From Candidatus Subteraquimicrobium carltonvillense (GTDB lineage: Bacteria; Actinomycetota; Aquicultoria; Subteraquimicrobiales; Subteraquimicrobiaceae): DNA of 8,347 bases. The position numbers and the translations under genes were made by a program. The notes below the pieces were generated by a model. The model made no database searches. It saw nothing but the letters and a program-made list of their open reading frames with translations, and was not told where the DNA came from. Location: positions 34,100 through 42,446 of the forward strand of contig DDKQ01000042.1 of the NCBI GenBank assembly GCA_002339355.1. Reading direction: 5' to 3'. This document shows positions 4,991-8,347 of the stretch, one piece after another (within the stretch, counting starts at the first letter, position 1; each line of letters begins with the position of its first letter).

Positions 4991-5905
4991 ATGCCCATAC
5001 AAAAGGTGGAGAAAATATGGATGAATGGCAAGTTGGTCGATTGGGATGATGCCAAGGTTCATGTTTTAACCCATGCTCTTCATTATGGCTCTGGGGTATT
5101 TGAGGGAATTCGTGCCTATGAAACCAATAAAGGTACCGCCATCTTTCGCCTCACCGACCACATGAAAAGGCTAGAACGTTCAGCGAGAATCTACCTCATG
5201 GAACTGCCCTACAGTGTGGAAGAACTCGTTAGGGCCACAAAGGAAACCATTCGCGTCAACAATCTCAAAAGCTGCTACATTCGTCCCATAGCCTTTCGAG
5301 GCTATGGGGAGATGGGTCTCAATCCTCTTCAAGCACCCGTCGATGTAGCCATCGCAGTCTGGCCTTGGGGAGCTTATCTCGGTGAAGAGGGAATAAAACA
5401 TGGCATTAGAGCCATGATCTCCTCCTTTCATCGCATAGATCCGAATTCCCTTCCCCCCGTGGCTAAGGCAACCGGGCAGTACATCAATTCTATCCTCGCA
5501 AAAATTGAAGCCATCTTTGGTGGATACGATGAAGCGATTTTGCTGGATTCAAGAGGCTTTGTCTCTGAGGGATCTGGTGAGAACATCTTCGTGATAAAAG
5601 ATGGTATTATATATACACCTTCCACAGCATCCAGCATCTTGGAGGGAATTACCAGGGATACGGTGATGAAGACTGCTGTCGATATGGGTTATCAGGTGAT
5701 TGAGAGAGATCTGGTTAGAAGCGATTTATTCCTCGCCGATGAGGTTTTCTGTACGGGAACGGCGGCGGAAATCACTCCCATCAGGGAGATAGATAAGCGC
5801 TTCATTGGCGAACCTGGACCGATAACGCGAAAGTTGCAGGGGAAATTCTATGCTATAGTACGAGGTGAGGAAGAAAAATACATGCATTGGCTGGAATTTG
5901 TGTAA
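4991..5905 (+). CDS. ilvE: Branched-chain amino acid aminotransferase
   Basis: This PLP-dependent fold-type IV transaminase moves the amino group of glutamate onto the 2-oxo acids that lead to leucine, isoleucine and valine. The 304-residue length equals the usual IlvE size. Visible motifs are THALHYGSGVFEGIRAY (27-43), the PLP Schiff-base lysine K159 in PPVAKATGQYINS (155-167), SEGSGENIF (192-200), the phosphate-binding LEGITRDTV (217-225) and CTGTAAEITPI (254-264). IRPIAFRGYGEMGLNP (98-112 region) is typical of the branched-chain group. D-alanine aminotransferase and aminodeoxychorismate lyase are relatives but are shorter and lack the GYGEMG segment. Placement between leuB and cimA fits a final step shared by both routes. 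The short spacing from leuB suggests co-transcription. Confidence 0.94.
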   Translation: MPIQKVEKIWMNGKLVDWDDAKVHVLTHALHYGSGVFEGIRAYETNKGTAIFRLTDHMKRLERSARIYLMELPYSVEELVRATKETIRVNNLKSCYIRPIAFRGYGEMGLNPLQAPVDVAIAVWPWGAYLGEEGIKHGIRAMISSFHRIDPNSLPPVAKATGQYINSILAKIEAIFGGYDEAILLDSRGFVSEGSGENIFVIKDGIIYTPSTASSILEGITRDTVMKTAVDMGYQVIERDLVRSDLFLADEVFCTGTAAEITPIREIDKRFIGEPGPITRKLQGKFYAIVRGEEEKYMHWLEFV

Positions 5906-5940
5906 TTGAAGGAATAAGGCTTGCGCCTTAGTTCCTTTGA
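5906..5940 (+). other. Intercistronic hairpin between ilvE and cimA
   Basis: TAAGGC (5915-5920) pairs with GCCTTA (5925-5930) across a TTGC loop. After one bulged G at 5931, AAGGAA (5909-5914) pairs with TTCCTT (5932-5937), giving 12 Watson-Crick pairs plus possible weaker pairs at the base. The helix starts directly after the ilvE stop and ends 18 bases before the cimA start. There is no T run on the top strand and no A run for the bottom strand, so an intrinsic terminator is unlikely. It could protect or process the transcript, or modulate cimA translation. Confidence 0.55.
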
Positions 5941-5957
5941 AGTAAAGTGTGATTAAA

Positions 5958-7541
5958 ATGGCAATGGCGAAGGTAAAGTTATATGATACGACCTTAAGGG
6001 ATGGGGCTCAGAGAGAAGGCTTATCCTTCACGGTCGATGATAAATTGAAAATCGCTCAAAAGCTGGACGAGCTTGGCATCCACTATATCGAAGGTGGATG
6101 GCCTGGCTCGAACCCAAAGGATATTGAATTTTTCAGGGGGATTAAGGATTATCCCATCAGAAATGCAACGATTGTCGCCTTCGGCAGCACCAGGCGTAAA
6201 AATACCCTTCCCGATGAAGATCAAAATCTTAAGGCTTTGATTAAAGCGGGTACACCCGCGGTGTGCATTTTCGGGAAAAGTTGGGATGTTCATGTGACCA
6301 GCGCTTTGGTCACCACACTTGAGGAGAATCTCAAGATGATCTTCGATTCCGTTTCATTCTTGAAGAATCGTGGTTTTGAGGTCATCTATGACGCTGAACA
6401 TTTCTTCGATGGATACAGAAATAATGAAGATTACGCCATGAAGACCCTAAAAGCCGCTGTGGATGCCGGTGCAGACTCAATTGTTCTGTGCGATACAAAT
6501 GGAGGCACATTACCCCTGGAAATAAGAGAGATTATTAGAGCTGTTAAAGCTAAAATAAAGGTTCCCTTGGGGATACACGCCCATAACGATGCCGATTGTG
6601 CTGTTGCCAATTCCATCGTCGCCGTTGAAGAGGGTGTAACCCAGGTACAGGGAACAATCAACGGATACGGCGAGAGGTGCGGTAATGCTAATCTCGTGTC
6701 CATTATTCCCAATTTAGTCCTTAAGCTTGGTATACCTTGTTTGGGTCGGGAGAAGCTTCCCTTGCTTACGGAGGTTTCCCACCACGTAAGCGAGATTGCC
6801 AACATCGCCCCCGATACTCATCAGCCCTATGTGGGAGAGAGCGCCTTTGCTCACAAGGGAGGAGTCCACGTCAGCGCCATTTTAAGGCAAAAGGGAGCGT
6901 ATGAGCATGTAGATCCAGAAGTTGTGGGCAATGTGCAACGCATCTTGGTTTCCGAGCTATCTGGGACAACCACCCTTCTACAGAAAGCCAAGGAGATCGG
7001 TATCGATCTCATGGAAAAGAAAGACCGGGTGGCCGATATCCTAAAGAAATTGAAGAAGCGTGAGCACGAAGGCTATCATTTTGAAGTCGCTGATGGGTCA
7101 TTCGCCCTGTTCATTCTGAAGAACATTGGAACTTATCGACCTCTGTTTGAGCTGGAGAGCTTTGAGGTGGGAATCGACAGATGGCGTACGGGAAGATTCG
7201 AGACTCAGGCTATCGTAAAGTTGCGAGTGAAGGGCAAAAGGATCGTGGAGGTGGCTGAGGGCAATGGTCCAATTAATGCGCTTGATCGTGCCCTGCGTAG
7301 GGCGTTGGAACCCCTGTATCCGGATCTTTCCCGCATAAAGCTGACCGATTATAAAGTACGCGTTCTGGATAGGAGAAAGGGAACCGCTGCAGTTGTACGC
7401 GTCCTCATAGAAAGCACGGATGGGGAAAGTACCTGGGGCACCGTGGGGGTCTCCGAAAACATCATCGAAGCCAGCTGGCAGGCCCTAGTTGACGGAATCG
7501 AATATGGACTGTTGCGAAAGACGTTGAAAGCCAAGTCATAA
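5958..7541 (+). CDS. cimA: (R)-citramalate synthase
   Basis: The enzyme condenses pyruvate with acetyl-CoA to (R)-citramalate, opening the threonine-independent isoleucine pathway. The 527-residue protein has the DRE-TIM motif LYDTTLRDGAQREGLSF (8-24), FGKSWDVHVTSAL (105-117), metal-binding HAHND (H207, H209), INGYGERCGNANL (234-246) and ESAFAHKGGVHVSAI (294-308). A C-terminal LeuA-type regulatory domain lies about 395-520, with GNGPINALDRALR (435-447) and SENIIEASWQALVDG (499-513). GAQREG instead of GEQSPG, and the whole N-terminal block, separate it from the upstream LeuA. Isoleucine feedback is known for this family. No strong ribosome binding site is visible; ATG 5958, GTG 5949 and ATG 5964 are all possible starts, and 5958 is a compromise. 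The GAQ type is also found in some homocitrate synthase relatives, but the context supports citramalate synthase. Confidence 0.93.
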   Translation: MAMAKVKLYDTTLRDGAQREGLSFTVDDKLKIAQKLDELGIHYIEGGWPGSNPKDIEFFRGIKDYPIRNATIVAFGSTRRKNTLPDEDQNLKALIKAGTPAVCIFGKSWDVHVTSALVTTLEENLKMIFDSVSFLKNRGFEVIYDAEHFFDGYRNNEDYAMKTLKAAVDAGADSIVLCDTNGGTLPLEIREIIRAVKAKIKVPLGIHAHNDADCAVANSIVAVEEGVTQVQGTINGYGERCGNANLVSIIPNLVLKLGIPCLGREKLPLLTEVSHHVSEIANIAPDTHQPYVGESAFAHKGGVHVSAILRQKGAYEHVDPEVVGNVQRILVSELSGTTTLLQKAKEIGIDLMEKKDRVADILKKLKKREHEGYHFEVADGSFALFILKNIGTYRPLFELESFEVGIDRWRTGRFETQAIVKLRVKGKRIVEVAEGNGPINALDRALRRALEPLYPDLSRIKLTDYKVRVLDRRKGTAAVVRVLIESTDGESTWGTVGVSENIIEASWQALVDGIEYGLLRKTLKAKS

Positions 7542-7555
7542 GGTGAACAGAGAGA

Positions 7556-8347
7556 ATGAAATTGGTGCGATTTCTGCATGGTCATAGGGTGCGTTTTGGA
7601 ATCCTTGAGCGTGATGTGATTCGATCCATCTTTGGTACCCCTTTTGAAGTTTGCTTGTCAAAGAGTGGCTGTGAACAGGATCCAAAATTTACTGGTGAGG
7701 AGTATTCTATTGAGGGAGTTAAAATACTTGCCCCAGTGGAGCCATCCAAGGTAGTCGCGGTGGGATTAAACTATGTCGACCATGCCAAAGAACTTAATAT
7801 GCCCTTACCGGACGAACCCATCCTCTTCCTGAAACCCTCGACATCGGTCATCGGTCCCGATGAAAACATAATTTACCCTCGAATGTCAAAACGCATGGAT
7901 TACGAAGCCGAGCTCGCCGTGGTCATTAGGGATAAGGTCAAAAATCTATCTCCGGAGGAAGCTCCCGAGCATATTCTCGGTTTTTGCTGCTCTAATGATG
8001 TTACCGCCCGAGACTTGCAGAGCAAAGATGTACAGTGGACGAGAGCGAAAAGTTTTGACACCTTTACCCCCATTGGTCCCTGGATTGAAACGGAGATCGA
8101 TCCAAGTGACCTGCGCATCGAATTACTGCTCAACGGCAAAGTGAGACAATCTTCTTCCACTTCGAGGATGATTTTCGATGTCAATCACCTGGTCAGTTTT
8201 ATTTCCCAAGTTATGACCCTTCTTCCAGGCGATATGATCATGACTGGTACTCCACCAGGAGTGGGCTCTATGCAAGTCGGAGACGTCGTCGAAGTCCGCA
8301 TCGAAGGAATTGGAGTTTTAAGAAATCCCATTGCCACCCAAGTGTCC
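7556..8347 (+). CDS. Fumarylacetoacetate hydrolase (FAH)-family protein, 3' end cut by the window
   Basis: I translated this frame by hand: 264 codons run from ATG 7556 to the window edge with no stop. AAGGTGA at 7540-7546 overlaps the cimA stop and lies nine bases upstream, so translation is probably coupled. FAH-fold motifs are AVGLNYVDHAKE (68-79), the likely metal ligands E117 and E119 in DYEAELAVV (115-123), D148 in CSNDVTARDLQ (145-155), RAKSFDTFTPIGPW (163-176) and MTGTPPGVG (229-237). The family includes acylpyruvases, oxaloacetate decarboxylases or tautomerases, and hydroxymuconate/HHDD isomerases; sequence alone does not separate them. An N-terminal segment of about 55 residues before the catalytic core is common in bacterial members. 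Family size (250-290 residues) suggests only a few residues are missing. Its place behind cimA suggests a role around 2-oxo acids such as oxaloacetate or acylpyruvates, but this is inference. Confidence 0.88.
   Translation, partial: MKLVRFLHGHRVRFGILERDVIRSIFGTPFEVCLSKSGCEQDPKFTGEEYSIEGVKILAPVEPSKVVAVGLNYVDHAKELNMPLPDEPILFLKPSTSVIGPDENIIYPRMSKRMDYEAELAVVIRDKVKNLSPEEAPEHILGFCCSNDVTARDLQSKDVQWTRAKSFDTFTPIGPWIETEIDPSDLRIELLLNGKVRQSSSTSRMIFDVNHLVSFISQVMTLLPGDMIMTGTPPGVGSMQVGDVVEVRIEGIGVLRNPIATQVS

Noticed and set aside
7900..8184. A 94-codon minus-strand reading frame at the right end
   Set aside because: It is the antisense shadow of the FAH-family gene, whose motifs are clear on the plus strand.

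Overview
This window holds most of a branched-chain amino acid biosynthesis operon, all on the + strand: leuA, leuC, leuD, leuB, ilvE, cimA and a nearly complete fumarylacetoacetate hydrolase (FAH)-family gene cut by the right edge. The source looks like an uncultured, probably anaerobic bacterium. The support is indirect: moderate G+C, a short archaeal/thermophile-style two-subunit isopropylmalate isomerase, a LeuB whose substrate loop resembles the actinobacterial type, and a dedicated citramalate synthase. I cannot assign a phylum from the sequence alone.

The layout suggests a shared-enzyme pathway. LeuA makes 2-isopropylmalate from 2-oxoisovalerate and acetyl-CoA. CimA makes (R)-citramalate from pyruvate and acetyl-CoA. 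The single LeuCD isomerase and single LeuB dehydrogenase visible here could process both products, giving 2-oxoisocaproate for leucine and 2-oxobutyrate for isoleucine. IlvE would then transaminate the final keto acids. The threonine-independent isoleucine route is therefore expected. The ilvBN, ilvC and ilvD genes are not in the window. The role of the FAH-family protein is unknown.

The gaps are unusual. Almost every one carries a short degenerate tandem array with a period of about 7 bases (8 in places), with a different unit family in different gaps. Examples are GTTAAAG, GATACAG, AGTTCGT, GAGCGAC and the CCAATAA/CCTAATTA type. Two arrays run into coding sequence: one appears to encode the last residues of LeuD, another the first residues of LeuB. 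A third supplies the leuB ribosome binding site.

The most striking non-coding object lies between leuD and leuB (about 3541-3782). It is a roughly 218-bp G+C-rich block bounded by inverted repeats, with nested complementary arms closing a centre full of hairpins. It appears to interrupt a GTTNNAG heptamer array. It could be a small non-autonomous mobile element, a structured RNA, or both. I could not match it to a known family. A second strong hairpin without a T tract lies between ilvE and cimA.
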